Assembly: GCA_018857735.1 (NCBI GenBank)
Contig: JABMCL010000374.1
Location: 302,501 to 366,500 of the forward strand
DNA from: Alviniconcha marisindica
Taxonomy: Eukaryota > Mollusca > Gastropoda > Provannidae
Direction of reading: 5' to 3'
DNA length: 64,000 nt
Part shown: positions 12,625-24,595 of the stretch, in pieces
Position numbering within the stretch: the first letter of the stretch is position 1
Layout: each line of letters starts with the position of its first letter
Notes under the pieces: generated by a model
The model's database searches: none
Told to the model about the DNA's origin: nothing
The model's input: only the letters and a program-made list of their open reading frames with translations
Made by a program: the position numbers and the translations under genes

Positions 12625-13545
12625 GCACAGACACTGTACCATACAGACACTGCCTGTACCATGCAGACACTGCCTGTACCATACTGACACTGCCTGTACC
12701 ATACAGACACTGCCTGTACCACACAAACACTGTTTGTACTACACAAACACTGTTTGTACCACACAGACACTGCCTGTACATACAGACACTGCCTGTGCCA
12801 CACAAACACTGCCTGTACCATGCAGACACTGCCTGTACCATACAGACACTGCCTGTACCACACAAACACTGTTTGTACTACACAAACACTGTTTGTACCA
12901 CACAGACACTGCCTGTACATACAGACACTGCCTGTACCACACAAACACTGCCTGTACCATGCAGACACTGCCTGTACCATACAGACACTGCCTGTACCAC
13001 ACAAACACTGTTTGTACCACACAGACACTGCCTGTACCACACAAACACTGCCTGTACCACACAGACACTGCCTGTACCAGACAGACACTGCCTGTACCAT
13101 ACAGACACTGCCTGTACCATACAGACACTACCTGTACCATGCAGACACTGCCTGTACCACACAAACACTGTTTGTACCACACAGACACTGCCTGTACCAC
13201 ACAGACACTGCCTGTACCACACAGACACTGCCTGTACCATGCAGACACTGCCTGTACCATGCAGACACTGCCTGTACCATACAGACACTACCTGTACCAT
13301 GCAGACACTGCCTGTACCACACAAACACTGTTTGTACCACACAGACACTGCCTGTACCACACAAACACTGCCTGTACCACACAGACACTGCCTGTACCAC
13401 ACAAACACTGTTTGTACCACACAGACACTGCCTGTACCACACAAACACTGCCTGTACCACACAGACACTGCCTGTACCACACAAACACTGCCTGTACCAC
13501 ACAAACACTGTTTGTACCACACAGACACTGCCTGTACCACACGTC
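12625..13545. repeat. Minisatellite, 20-bp unit, about 46 copies
   Basis: Unit acagacactgcctgtaccac, with variants acaaacactgtttgtaccac and accatacagac. The variant order repeats over several units, so there is a higher-order pattern. Frames on both strands stay open for up to 356 codons because no unit phase contains a stop; these are not genes. Confidence 0.97.
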
Positions 13546-13593
13546 ATGGTACAAAGCGCACACTTGGGGTCTTGCGGATGCTGAGTGTACTGC

Positions 13594-13892
13594 CCGTACA
13601 CCCAACGGCTGATGAAACTGTACTTACTGCCCCGTACACCCAACGGCTGATGAAACTGTACTTACTGCCCCGTACACCCAACGGCTGATGAAACTGTACT
13701 TACTGCCCCGTACACCCAACGGCTGATGAAACTGTACTTACTGCCCCGTACACCCAACGGCTGATGAAACTGTACTTACTGCCCCGTACACCCAACGGCT
13801 GATGAAACTGTACTTACTGCCCCGTACACCCAACGGCTGATGAAACTGTACTTACTGCCCCGTACACCCAACGGCTGATGAAACTGTACTTG
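13594..13892. repeat. Minisatellite, 38-bp unit, about 8 copies
   Basis: Unit: cgtacacccaacggctgatg then aaactgtacttactgccc. Almost identical copies, so a recent expansion is likely. Confidence 0.96.
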
Positions 13893-13968
13893 GCTCAACG
13901 CACATGCCTCTTGCTAGTAACGCGCAGTCATTCGCAAAGGTGGTATCAGCGCGACCAGCGCACATTTA

Positions 13969-14005
13969 CATGTGTGTGTGTGTGTGTGGTGTGTGTGTGT
14001 GTGTG

Positions 14006-14042
<37 letters not shown>

Positions 14043-14052
14043 CGTGTGTGTG
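13969..14052. repeat. (TG)n microsatellite
   Basis: Interrupted TG dinucleotide repeat directly before the 29-bp array. Confidence 0.95.
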
Positions 14053-14109
14053 CCCTATCCCGTCACTGAACCCTATCCCCACCCCTATGTCCACGCCCCA
14101 AGAGGCGAC

Positions 14110-15570
14110 TGGAGGTACGGCAGTGACAGCAGTGGGGGCTGAGGGAGGGCAGTGACAGCAGTGGGGGCTGAGGGAGGGCAGTGACAGCAGTGGGGGCTGA
14201 GGGAGGGCAGTGACAGCAGTGGGGGCTGAGGGAGGGCAGTGACAGCAGTGGGGGCTGAGGGAGGGCAGTGACAGCAGTGGGGGGGCTGAGGGAGGGCAGT
14301 GACAGCAGTGGGGGCTGAGGGAGGGCAGTGACAGCAGTGGGGGCTGAGGGAGGGCAGTGACAGCAGTGGGGGCTGAGGGAGGGCAGTGACAGCAGTGGGG
14401 GCTGAGGGAGGGCAGTGACAGCAGTGGGGGCTGAGGGAGGGCAGTGACAGCAGTGGGGGCTGAGGGAGGGCAGTGACAGCAGTGAGGGCTGAGGGAGGGC
14501 AGTGACAGCAGTGGGGGCTGAGGGAGGGCAGTGACAGCAGTGGGGGCTGAGGGAGGGCAGTGACAGCAGTGGGGGCTGAGGGAGGGCAGTGACAGCAGTG
14601 GGGGCTGAGGGAGGGCAGTGGGGGCTGAGGGAGGGCAGTGACAGCAGTGGGGGGGGGGGGCTGAGGGAGGGCAGTGACAGCAGTGGGGGCTGAGGGAGGG
14701 CAGTGACAGCAGTGGGGGCTGAGGGAGGGCAGTGGGGGCTGAGGGAGGGCAGTGACAGCAGTGGGGCTGAGGGAGGGCAGTGACAGCAGTGGGGCTGAGG
14801 GAGGGCAGTGGGGGCTGAGGGAGGGAGGACCAGTGGGGGCTGAGGGAGGGCAGTGACAGCAGTGAGGGCTGAGGGAGGGCAGTGACAGCAGTGGGGGCTG
14901 AGGGAGGGCAGTGGGGGCTGAGGGAGGGCAGTGACAGCAGTGGGGGCTGAGGGAGGGCAGTGACAGCAGTGGGGGCTGAGGGAGGGCAGTGACAGCAGTG
15001 GGGGCTGAGGGAGGGCAGTGACAGCAGTGGGGGCTGAGGGAGGGCAGTGACAGCAGTGGGGCTGAGGGAGGGCAGTGACAGCAGTGGGGGCTGAGGGAGA
15101 GTGCAGTGGGGGCTGAGGGAGGGCAGTGACAGCAGTGGGGGCTGAGGGAGGGCAGTGACAGCAGTGAGGGCTGGGGAGGGCAGTGACAGCAGTGGGGGCT
15201 GAGGGAGGGCAGTGACAGCAGTGGGGGCTGAGGGGGGCGAGCAGTGGGGGCTGAGGGAGGGCAGTGACAGCAGTGGGGGCTGAGGGAGGGCAGTGACAGC
15301 AGTGGGGGCTGAGGGAGGGCAGTGACAGCAGGTGAGGGGGCGTGACGGGAGGGCAGTGACAGCAGTGGGGGCTGAGGGAGGGCAGTGACAGCAGTGGGGG
15401 CTGAGGGAGGGCAGTGACAGCAGTGAGGGCTGAGGGAGGGCAGTGACAGCAGTGGGGGCTGAGGGAGGGCAGTGACAGCAGTGGGGGCTGAGGGAGGGCA
15501 GTGACAGCAGTGGGGGCTGAGGGAGGGCAGTGGGGGCTGAGGGAGGGCAGTGACAGCAGTGGGGGCTGAG
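14110..15570. repeat. Minisatellite, 29-bp G-rich unit, about 50 copies
   Basis: Unit: cagtgacagcagtgggggct then gagggaggg. Some units lack the gacagcagt part (for example near 14,615, 14,730, 14,805 and 15,525), which brings G-runs closer together. Strong G/C strand asymmetry. The minus-strand open frames of up to 559 codons are a product of the array. Confidence 0.97.
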
Positions 15571-16215
15571 GCAGGCCGTATGCACGACGGAGAAAGGCGG
15601 CCAGCGTGTGACGGTTGAGAATACCCACCTGGTGAACACGCACACGCGTCAATACTAATGCACGCTGAAGGATGTGCACATTGTATCAGCATGTACCACA
15701 ACTGCACACATCAATACACACAGTACACATTCCACGATGTATGTGTCGTATCTGCATGTGCTACAACTGCACACATCAACACACACAGTACACATTCCAC
15801 GATGTACGCTCACTGTAACGCAGTGTAAATGAAACACACTAGAGGATGCCAGTACTGTTCAGCAAATTCAACTTGCACATGTATCTATTATGTGTACACG
15901 CTCAACGACGTACACTCACACCTCAGTGTACAGAATACACGCTGGGGGTGATGTGTCGCAATGTACTGCGTATGCAAGAAGCACACACTGCCCAGCAGAG
16001 TACACTCAAAAATACACACTCGCTGTATCGCAAGGTACCGCAACAAACGCACCTGGCATACAAGTGTACAGAAAATATATGCCTGCAGCTGCATGTATAC
16101 AGACACTGTACAACAGTGTACCACAAATGCAGTCAGCATAGTTATATGGAATACATGTACTCTGGGTGTACACTAGCTCTGCCACAATGTACTACACAGT
16201 GTTGTGTACAACTGT
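15571..16215. repeat. GTAC-rich region with a 2-copy repeat of about 65 bp
   Basis: About 15,685-15,810 has two copies of a unit with caactgcacacatcaa and cacattccacgatgta. The rest, to 16,215, is rich in tgtac/gtaca words but has no clear period. No gene was recognised. Confidence 0.65.
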
Positions 16216-17610
16216 GAAAAATGCTTCAAGGTTCATTTCAAAATCTCTTTAAAAGGGCTTTAAAAAAATAAAAATAAAAGGGGGGGGGGGGGGGATAAAG
16301 AAATAAAACAAAAGGAAAAAAAACACATTTCTTTTTAAAAAGCATAAAAAACATATCGTTTATATATAAAGTCCGCGAACATACCAGCTGTTTGGTGTCG
16401 TACAGTCACGCAGGAATATCACAAGAGGACCTTACCACATCGGCCACTGTATGTACAATACAGCATTGAACACAGGGCAAAAAAACAAACAACTCAATAA
16501 ACACAAATGTCAATAGTGCAAACTCAGCACCAAAATGTTATGCTAGGACTAACAATGACATAATTTATCTTTTAAAAAATGTGTCAATTTAAAAGTGTGT
16601 AAATTCATGTCAGGAACAAAGCATCCAAACTACGAATTGTAAATAATCAAAGTTCGTGAATGAATTGACCAATTGTAACATGTAAATAATAACTGATTAT
16701 TAAAATGAAAGGGGTTGTGGTTATATCTCAGCAATGCTGAATAGAAACATGGCACGTTCGATCTTCTGTGAAGCTGTTACAAAGTATAGACACTGTACAG
16801 CGGAAGGTTTGTTTTCCTGGTTGGCAGCGACAGTTGAAGAGATGTGTACACAGAAGGAGTAGTGGCGAGTAAGGAGAGATATACATCGTATGTACATAGA
16901 CATCATATGTACAGATATATCGTATGTACATAGACAGCAAACTTCAACAGCTACAGTCACCTCCCATCACACAGTGGCAAGGTCCGTGATTCTTGGACTT
17001 AATTAAATATATGTATAGACTGCCAACCCAGGAGATTCCTCCAAATCACTGTACTGCAACATCAGCAAATGAAGGACACTGTCCTATTTGACAATTTCAA
17101 TGGGGGAGGGGACGGGGTGGGAATCAGTACTGTAATGCTTGGCATGTAATATAAGAACGTACATCAATTTCGATTTGAAACAAGCAGATGAATGCTTAGA
17201 CGCTGATGTAAGTGACCAGCTTATAAACAAACATGCCTAGAATAATAATAATAATAATAATGCATATGTTGCAGTCTTAACATTTGACAATCACAAGATA
17301 CAAGGTTAACATCCAAGCAGATGCTGACAGTGCCATCACGGCGCAACAGCTCCATGTGGGAGGCCAGCAAGGCCTGCCCCACCTCTCGCTGAGCAAAAAG
17401 TGTCCGGTTCCAATAGACCACACGCCATGGGCGGACATACAAACTAGCCTCCCAGACAATTTCCGCACGCACACACAGACTGACAGCAAAAGCGGCAACA
17501 CAAGACACAACCACTGTAAGTTCAAAACCAAAAGGTAGAGAGTTCCCCGCACGGACTCCGAGTCTTCTGCCGGCATGGGACCGTCCGAAGCGCCTAGCTT
17601 GCGGTACAGT
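16216..17610. other. AT-rich DNA without a recognised gene
   Basis: Includes an A-rich/poly-G patch (16,260-16,325) and a (TAA)n run near 17,240. A minus-strand open frame at 17,681-17,277 (about 134 codons) and another at 17,514-17,221 were examined. Neither resembles a known family. This may be distal 3' flank or 3'UTR of the MBD5/6-like gene, but the transcript end cannot be placed. Confidence 0.5.
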
Positions 17611-17611
17611 A

Positions 17612-17794
17612 CGGGGCTACAGCACACCTCCCCACGTGACAAGTCTTCACTGGCCACCCCCCTGAATTCTTTGTATTCCACCCCATCATTAGTATTCCAT
17701 CACGGGGCTACAGCACACCTCCCCACGTGACAAGTCTTCATTGGCCACCCCCCTGAATTCTTTGTATTCCACCCCATCATTAGTATTCCATCAT
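17612..17794. repeat. 91-bp direct duplication (2 copies)
   Basis: Two nearly identical 91-bp copies starting cggggctacagcacacctcc at 17,612 and 17,703, differing at about one base. Confidence 0.93.
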
Positions 17795-17989
17795 ATGTTA
17801 TAATTCATATCCATTATATGTTAATTCCTATTCTGTCAGCGACAGCTTCCCTACGTCTGCCTGGCCCAGAGAAAGGGATTCGAAAGGTCCAAGGGAAAGA
17901 ACTCCAAACAAGACCAAACAAATCTTCTTGATGAAAAAGGTTGTCTCCCGTAGACCAGCGTCACTCGTTTTCTGAAGTCCCCCGAAAAC

Positions 17990-18197
17990 CCCTTTTGTAA
18001 TGCAGAAGTCTGCCCTAAAATCCCTTTGTAATGCACAAGTCTGCCTTAAAATCCCTTTGCAATGCACCAGTCTACCCTAAAATCCCTTTTGTAACGCATG
18101 ACTGCCCAAGAAAACCTTTGGTAATGCACCAGTCTGCCCTAAAATCCCCTTTGTAATGCACCAGTCTGCCCTAAAATCCCCTTTGTAACCCGCCATG
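17990..18197. repeat. Minisatellite, 30-32-bp unit, about 6 copies
   Basis: Unit: gtaatgcaccagtctgccct then aaaatccccttt, with several 1-2 bp indels. Confidence 0.9.
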
Positions 18198-18724
18198 TCA
18201 GTAGCACTTTGCAGGCTTTCACTTCCACGCTCTCTAAACGACCTGCTTTCAGACTCTGGCCGGATTGGGTCCCATCCTGATACCCCCTGAACTGGAAGTC
18301 TCTTCAATCAATCAGTCAATCAATCAGTCAATAATGATAAGAACGGAAATATATCCACCAAAGCAATAACCACATCAAAGTGCCTACAGTTATGTTTCAA
18401 GCGCACAAGCCAGGGGGCCCAGTAATACTGAAACCTTGCACAGGCCCCCACACGCTAATGCACAATACTAACACCGTACGGCAAAAGAATTCCTTGAATA
18501 CGTTTGAAATGGTGTAGCACCCAGTCAGGTCAGCTAAGATCTCACCTGTATTCATTCTTACACCTCACCCTGCCAGCCGGGGATGTTACCGGCAGGATGT
18601 CTGGCTCACTTCCCCCGACCCAAGACATCACCTGTCTTGCTGTTAGAGTCAGTCCTATGCTTTAACAACTCAGCCACACCAACCATATTCAGATACTTAC
18701 ACGTACCGTGTTACAAAGGTGGTT

Positions 18725-19088
18725 TGTAAGTAAGTAAACATGGCGCTTAACGTCCAAAGAAACCATAAGGCTTCGGGACGGGGACAAGGGGTGGGGTTGG
18801 AGGGGGGGTGGGGGGGGGGGGGGGGGGGGGTATGGAGTTGGGGGAAGAGGGAGAGAGGGAGATTATATACCTATCCCAAACTGTCACCACCAGAATGATT
18901 TCTGCATTAAGATGGGCAGCGATGAGAGCCATTTTAATGTTTCAGTAGGAAGTGACGGACAAAGTCACAAGACAGTGTCCACAAACCACAATATTTTTGA
19001 AGAGAAAGGCGAGCCGAAGCGGTATCGAACCAAGGTCCTTCCGCTGACCAAAAAACGCCTTACCGCTAGGCAAACCGGCTGACTAGAT
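18725..19088 (-). mobile_element. tRNA-derived SINE, family 1, copy A
   Basis: Read on the minus strand it starts near 19,088 with a tRNA-like head: TTGCCTAGCGGTAAGGCG resembles a pol III A box, and GGTTCGATACC about 30 bases later resembles a B box. The body (gtggacactgtcttgtgact, gatgggcagc inverted) matches the copy ending at 51,566. It ends near 18,725 with a tail containing ccttatggtttctttggacg and a short (ttac)n repeat. A poly-G run at 18,797-18,830 interrupts the body. Confidence 0.8.
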
Positions 19089-19213
19089 GGTTTGACACTG
19101 CTACTGCTTCTTATAGGGCTGGTCAGAAGACTTTGAGCTAACACTAATACAGAAGCGGGAAAAAGACCAGCAACCAAACCCCAAAAAGTCAGCGCATCAC
19201 AATGCAAACTAAA

Positions 19214-19380
19214 GAGGCTGCTGGGTGTGCTACCTGTGACAGGGCTGACACAGAACACACTGGGTGTGCTACCTGTGACAGGGCTGACACAGAACACACT
19301 GGGTGTGCTACCTGTGGTAGGGCTGACATAGAACACACTGGGTGTGCTACCTGTGATAGGGCTGACATGGAACACACTGG
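19214..19380. repeat. Minisatellite, 39-bp unit, 4 copies
   Basis: Unit: tgggtgtgctacctgtgaca then gggctgacacagaacacac. Confidence 0.93.
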
Positions 19381-19858
19381 GAACAGAAAGAAAAAACAAC
19401 AACATGAAATAAAACAAAAACAGAAATTAAAAAAATTAAAAAGGGGTTGAGGGGTAGGGAGGGGGTCAACCATTTGCCATTTACAGTTCAAAGCCATAAA
19501 AAGTAACAATAAAATGTATAATTCGATCAGTTTACAACAACAATAAAAATGTTTTTAACGAGTGGCACACACACACGCATGCCTTTAAACTGACTTTATT
19601 TAGGGCTGGATTCAGGTAAATGAATACCATCTCTAGCAAAGGTTTTCTGCTCCTGACATAAACCATATACAACACAACAGACTCTTGGCAGCGACGCCAG
19701 CACAGGATGAGCAATAAGCATGCAGCTGAACACTAACGTCTGATGCATAACACCGATTCGTAGTGACAGTGAGCAAGTGGAAGTTTTCCGTCACTACCTC
19801 AAATGACTGGATCGGAACTGGCTGAAACTGAAGCACAGTCTTGCACCACAGCATAAAA
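19381..19858. other. Unique AT-rich spacer
   Basis: No gene or repeat array recognised. Minus-strand frames of up to 80 codons have no recognisable similarity. Confidence 0.5.
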
Positions 19859-19859
19859 G

Positions 19860-20518
19860 CCAGCCAACTGTGCATACAGATGTACTCGCACTAAACCCAC
19901 TTCACACGGTACTGCCAGCCAACTGTGCATACAGATGTACTCGCACTAAACCCACTTCACACGGTACTGCCAGCCAACTGTGCATACAGATGTACTGGCA
20001 CTAAACCCACTTCACACGGTACTGCCAGCCAACTGTGCATACAGATGTACTGGCACTAAACCCACTTCACACGGTACTGCCAGCCAACTGTGCATACAGA
20101 GTACTGGCACTAAACCCACTTCACACGGTACTGCCAGCCAACTGTGCATACAGATGTACTCGCACTAAACCCACTTCACACAGTACTGCCAGCCAACTGT
20201 GCATACAGATGTACTGGCACTAAACCCACTTCACACGGTACTGCCAGCCAACTGTGCATACAGATGTACTCACACTAAACCCACTTCACACGGTACTGCC
20301 AGCCAACTGTGCATACAGATGTACTCGCACTAAACCCACTTCACACGGTACTGCCAGCCAACTGTGCATACAGATGTACTCGCACTAAACCCACTTCACA
20401 CGGTACTGCCAGCCAACTGTGCATACAGATGTACTCGCACTAAACCCACTTCACACAGTACTGCCAGCCAACTGTGCATACAGATGTACTCGCACTAAAC
20501 CCACTTCACACAGTACTG
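19860..20518. repeat. Minisatellite, 55-bp unit, about 12 copies
   Basis: The unit starts cagccaactgtgcatacaga and ends cttcacacggtactgc, with ctcgcac/ctggcac variants. Confidence 0.96.
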
Positions 20519-20624
20519 TCATGCTTTTAGCTGCAGAGAAGTTGCAGAAATACTTTTGTGTGGCAGTCAGAAATCCTGAGATTCATAATTATATATCTTT
20601 ACAGCGGCAGTCTCTGAGCATTCA

Positions 20625-21145
20625 GTCTCTCGGTCTGTCTCTCTCTCTGCAGTCCCCAGTCTGTCTCACTCATGCAACCTCTGTCTGTCTCTCTGTCTCT
20701 GCAGCCCCCAGTCTGTCTCACTCTCTCACGCAACCTCTGTTTGTCTCTCTGTCTCTGTGGCCAACAGTCTGTCTCACTCATGCAACCTCTGTTTGTCTCT
20801 CTGTCTCTGCAGCCCCCAGTCTGTCTCACTCTCTCACGCAACCTCCGTTTGTCTCTCTGTCTGTCTGTCTCTGTGGCCAACAGTCTGTCTCACTCATGCA
20901 ACCTCTGTTTGTCTCTCTGTCTCTGCAGCCCCCAGTCTGTCTCACTCTCTCACGCAACCTCTGTTTGTCTCTCTGTCTGTCTCTGTGGCCAACAGTCTGT
21001 CTCACTCATGCAACCTCTGTTTGTCTCTCTGTCTCTGCAGCCCCCAGTCTGTCTCACTCTCTCATGCAACCTCTGTTTGTCTCTCTGTCTCTGAGCACTC
21101 TCTTGCAACCTGTTTGTCTGTCTCTGTCTCTCTCTGTGTCTGTGG
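20625..21145. repeat. TCTG-rich complex repeat
   Basis: A unit of roughly 110-120 bp alternates gcagcccccagtctgtctca with gtggccaacagtctgtctca and tctgtttgtctctctgtctc. It is a higher-order repeat built on a tctg microsatellite. Confidence 0.9.
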
Positions 21146-21540
21146 CCCTCACTCTCCACCTCTCCCCCCCATCTCCTTCACACATAATTGTTCCATTGCA
21201 TATTTTCACTCATGGCAAAGTGACCTGTCATCCTCTGATGACTGACGAGCTAGCCATTCAGTGCCTGCATATTTGACACACCTGTCACACCATGCTTGTT
21301 TTGAAAACAACGATCAAGCGCCTTGCATCTACACAATTGGAAGCGCAAGTTCCAGCACACCACGCTGTTTACCTTGCTTGCTTAAGTGGGCAAGGCCATT
21401 GGACCAAAGGCAAGAGGTCAACTAGGTTACTGTCCCCAGAAGAAAGCCAGCTACAACAGTCATGCTACCCAGCCTACAAAGCAGTTCATACGATCCGTGG
21501 AACTGTCCCACAACCTTGCGTGGGCAAGCTTGCTCTGGAT
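21146..21540. other. Unique spacer
   Basis: No gene recognised. It runs directly into the 57-bp array, whose first half-unit appears around 21,541. Confidence 0.5.
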
Positions 21541-21905
21541 CTCGTTCAAAGGACAAGACTTGTAAGGGGTGAGACAATTTTCTGATGTCAATGGGGCTCA
21601 TTCAAAGGACAAGGCTTGTAAGGGGGTGAGACAATTTTCTGATGTCAATGGGGCTCGTTCAAAGGACAAGGCTAGTAAGGGGGTGAGACAATTTTCTGAT
21701 GTCAATGGGGCTCGTTCAAAGGACAAGGCTTGTAAGGGGGTGAGACAATTTTCTGATGTCAATGGGGCTCGTTCAAAGGACAAGGCTTGTAAGGGGGTGA
21801 GACAATTTTCTGATGTCAATGGGGCTCGTTAAAGGACAAGGCTTGTAAGGGGGTGAGACAATTTTCTGATGTCAATGGGGCTCGTTTAAAGGACAAGGCT
21901 TGTGT
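21541..21905. repeat. Minisatellite, 57-bp unit, about 6 copies
   Basis: The unit starts ttcaaaggacaaggcttgta and ends gatgtcaatggggctcg. A 57-bp period (19 codons) leaves a frame open on each strand. The aaaggacaaggcttgt segment is shared with the next array, so the two arrays are related. Confidence 0.94.
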
Positions 21906-22340
21906 GGGTAGTGGGGGGAAATGTCACTGGGTCTTGTTTGAAGAACAAGACTTGTGCGGGGGTTGGGGTGATGATGGGGGTGGGGGGATGTCACTGGGCC
22001 TTGTTTGAAGAACAAGACTTGTGTGGGGGTTGGGGTGATGGGGACTGGGAGGTGGGGTGGGGGGGATGTCACTGGGCCTTGTTTGAAGAACAAGACTTGT
22101 GTGGGGGTTGGGGTGATGGGGACTGGGAGGGTGGGGGTGGGGTGGGGGGATGTCACTGGGCCTTGTTTGAAGAACAAGACTTGTGCAGGGGTTGGGGTGA
22201 TGGGGATTGGGATGGGGATGTCACTGGGCCTTGTTTGAAGGACAAGACTTGTGCAGGGGTTGGGGTAATGAGGCTTGGGAGGGTAGCAGGGGGGGGGCAG
22301 GGATGTCACTGGGTCTTGTTTGAAGGATAAGACTTGTGTC
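21906..22340. repeat. G-rich repeat, unit about 65-75 bp, 6 copies
   Basis: The constant part tgtcactgggccttgtttga followed by agaacaagacttgtg alternates with a variable G-rich part (ggttggggtgatggggact). The aagacttgtg core continues the preceding 57-bp array. Confidence 0.9.
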
Positions 22341-22695
22341 TTGTGTGAGGGTAACGTTAAAAGATGAGAAATCTGAAATAAGGATGACTGCTATCGTTCT
22401 AAAACAAAATCCAAACACATAAAAGGTTAAAAAGAACGCTTATTTATTATGACACAGCACAGTCATATAAAATAAGCTCTTTTCTTTTAAAAAACAACAA
22501 CTTTCCCCTGTTTGGATTTTACTGAAGGAGAAGACCTGCCCTGAGGAACATTCTTCTGATGCCGCTGGGCTTTCTTTGAAAGAGCAGATGAACACCTGCC
22601 AAACCCCACCTCCCTGTCAAGACAACTTTTACTGCTTTCAGTTTTGGAGCACTCTTCCGTCACTGGGCCCCCTGTGTTTCCGACTGGCTCATGCA
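22341..22695. other. Unique stretch, no gene recognised
   Basis: A minus-strand frame at 22,696-22,487 (69 codons) is open but unrecognised. cttatttattatg near 22,440 gives AATAAA-type words on the minus strand. Confidence 0.45.
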
Positions 22696-22866
22696 CGCTT
22701 GTTAAAGGTCCTCAGCTTTTAACACAAAGTCTGACTGGCACGCTTGTTAAAGGTCCTCAGCTTTTAACACAAAGTCTGACTGGCACGCTTGTTAAAGGTC
22801 CTCAGCTTTTAACACAAAGTCTGACTGGCACGCTTGTTAAAGGTCCTCAGCTTTTAACACAAAGTA
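22696..22866. repeat. Minisatellite, 45-bp unit, 4 copies
   Basis: Unit: cgcttgttaaaggtcctcag then cttttaacacaaagtctgactggca. The gttaaag/cttttaac pair makes a short inverted repeat in each unit. Confidence 0.94.
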
Positions 22867-23442
22867 CCTAATGGCAAAATGAAAGCAGCATCTCTAGGGC
22901 AGGTGGGTAGAGGAAAGGTGTATGCCAATCCTTAACTTAAAGTGGTCACGTATACTGTAAAATGTCACGCAAACAGTGTACACCTACTGAATTCTTCACT
23001 GACAGGCACTTCATCTAGAACACACCAACAGAAATGGATGACTCAGCAAATACAAACCTTCTTAAAACACACTAGAGGAGACAAACACTGAATCATTTGC
23101 AAACCAAAATCACAGCATAAAACGTTACTCAAGAGTATAACAGAAGAAGAAGAAACAAATTAGGAAGACAAAACTGTCTGCAAAGTAGACTGAACAAATC
23201 ACTTGACTGCATTGTTTAAAAGAACAAGTATCAGCAGATTTCTAAACAGTAAGTCAAAACCTTTAAAAGACCTTCCATCACATGGACAGCAACAGCCAAG
23301 AAAACGATACGTTACAATCTTAACAATGAAAAATACTCTCTGTGCCTTTTATTTCCAGTAGGTTCCTCAGGGTCAGCTGGTGGCAATCGTGAAAATCCAC
23401 ATTTACTGCTGTTACCAAAAAAGGGATAATTCCTACTTTCAT
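22867..23442. other. Unique AT-rich stretch, no gene recognised
   Basis: No coding region or repeat array recognised. Confidence 0.5.
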
Positions 23443-23905
23443 TTCCTGTTTATTCTGCCTGAGTCCCAACGTTCCCTTTAAGTTTGGAGACATACCTGTT
23501 TATTCTGCCCGAGTCCCAACGTTCCCTTTAAGTTTGGAGACATACCTGTTTATTCTGCCTGAGTCCCAACGTTCCCTTTAAGTTTGGAGACATACCTGTT
23601 TATTCTGCCTGAGTCCCAACATTCCCTCTTTAAGTTTGGAGACATACCTGTTTATTCTGCCTGAGTCTCAACGTTCCCTTTAAGTGTGGAAACATACCTG
23701 TTTATTCTGCCTGAGTCCCATCATTCCCTTTAAGTTTGGAGATCGATACACCTGTTCATGCTGCCCAAGTCCCAACGTTCCCTTTAAGTTTGGAGATACA
23801 CCTGTTCATTCTTACTTCCAACATCCCCTTTAAGTTTTGAGACACACCTGTTTATTTTATCCGAGTCCCAACCTCCCCTTTAAGTTTGGAGACACACCTT
23901 TTAAA
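23443..23905. repeat. Minisatellite, 50-bp unit, about 9 copies
   Basis: Unit: cctgtttattctgcctgagt then cccaacgttccctttaagtttggagacata. Copies become more divergent after about 23,690. Confidence 0.94.
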
Positions 23906-24262
23906 GCAGCTTCAGCCTTTGCCGAATGGACTAGGTGAACATAACATAATTCCAACCAACACAAAACAAAAAACAAATGAAAAAAGAAAAATGAAAGGCA
24001 ACTGTATTATTCACTTCAGCAAGTTAAACGCTCTGGGGTCATTCAACACAAATGATCTGGGGCCATTAGCTTTTAAGCAAGGAAACTTCTGTGCGGTCAC
24101 CGACTTCAGCAAGAAGAAAAAATGCCCTGGTCAAGGCAAGCCGAGGGCTGGTCCACTACCTGCCAGTCAAGGTCAGCGCAAACCGTCCAACCCTCACATA
24201 CACAGCACACACTGAGATTGTGGCGCACACTAAAGAACTGATGCCCACCTGGATGCGTGTAT
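23906..24262. other. Unique stretch, no gene recognised
   Basis: A plus-strand frame of 109 codons (23,886-24,215) is open but has no recognisable domain. Confidence 0.45.
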
Positions 24263-24595
24263 TTTTGTGGGAGGGTGGTGGGGTGGTGGGAGGGTAGTGG
24301 GGTGGTGGGGGTGGGATGGGGATAGTGGGGTGGTGGGTGGGGGTAGGGATGTGGGGGTGGGGTGGGGTGGTGGGATGGGGGTGGGTGGGGTGGTGGATGG
24401 GGGTAGTGGGGTGGTGGGATGGGGGTAGGGGGTGAGTGGGGTGGTGGGATGGGGGTAGTGGGGTAGTGGGGGGGGTGGGTGGTGGGATGGGGGTAGTGGG
24501 GTAGTGGTATGGTGGGATGGGGGTAGTGGGGTGGTGGGATGGGGGTAGTGGGGTGGTGGGATGGGGGTAGTGGGGTGGTGGGGGCAGGGTTAGGG
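24263..24595. repeat. G-rich minisatellite, about 22-bp unit
   Basis: Unit gtggggtggtgggatgggggta with many small indels. The plus strand has dense runs of three or more G with short loops, fitting the usual G-quadruplex pattern. Confidence 0.92.

Noticed and set aside
12618..13688. Open frames of up to 356 codons on both strands
   Set aside because: Produced by the 20-bp array, which has no stop in any phase of its unit.
13966..15707. Minus-strand open frames of 538-559 codons
   Set aside because: They are made almost wholly of the 29-bp array; the same peptide words appear in three frames, and there is no unique domain or start context.
17221..17681. Two overlapping minus-strand frames with hydrophobic segments as a candidate gene
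   Set aside because: No recognisable family, competing frames over the same DNA and no clear splice sites; kept only as a note in the region entry.
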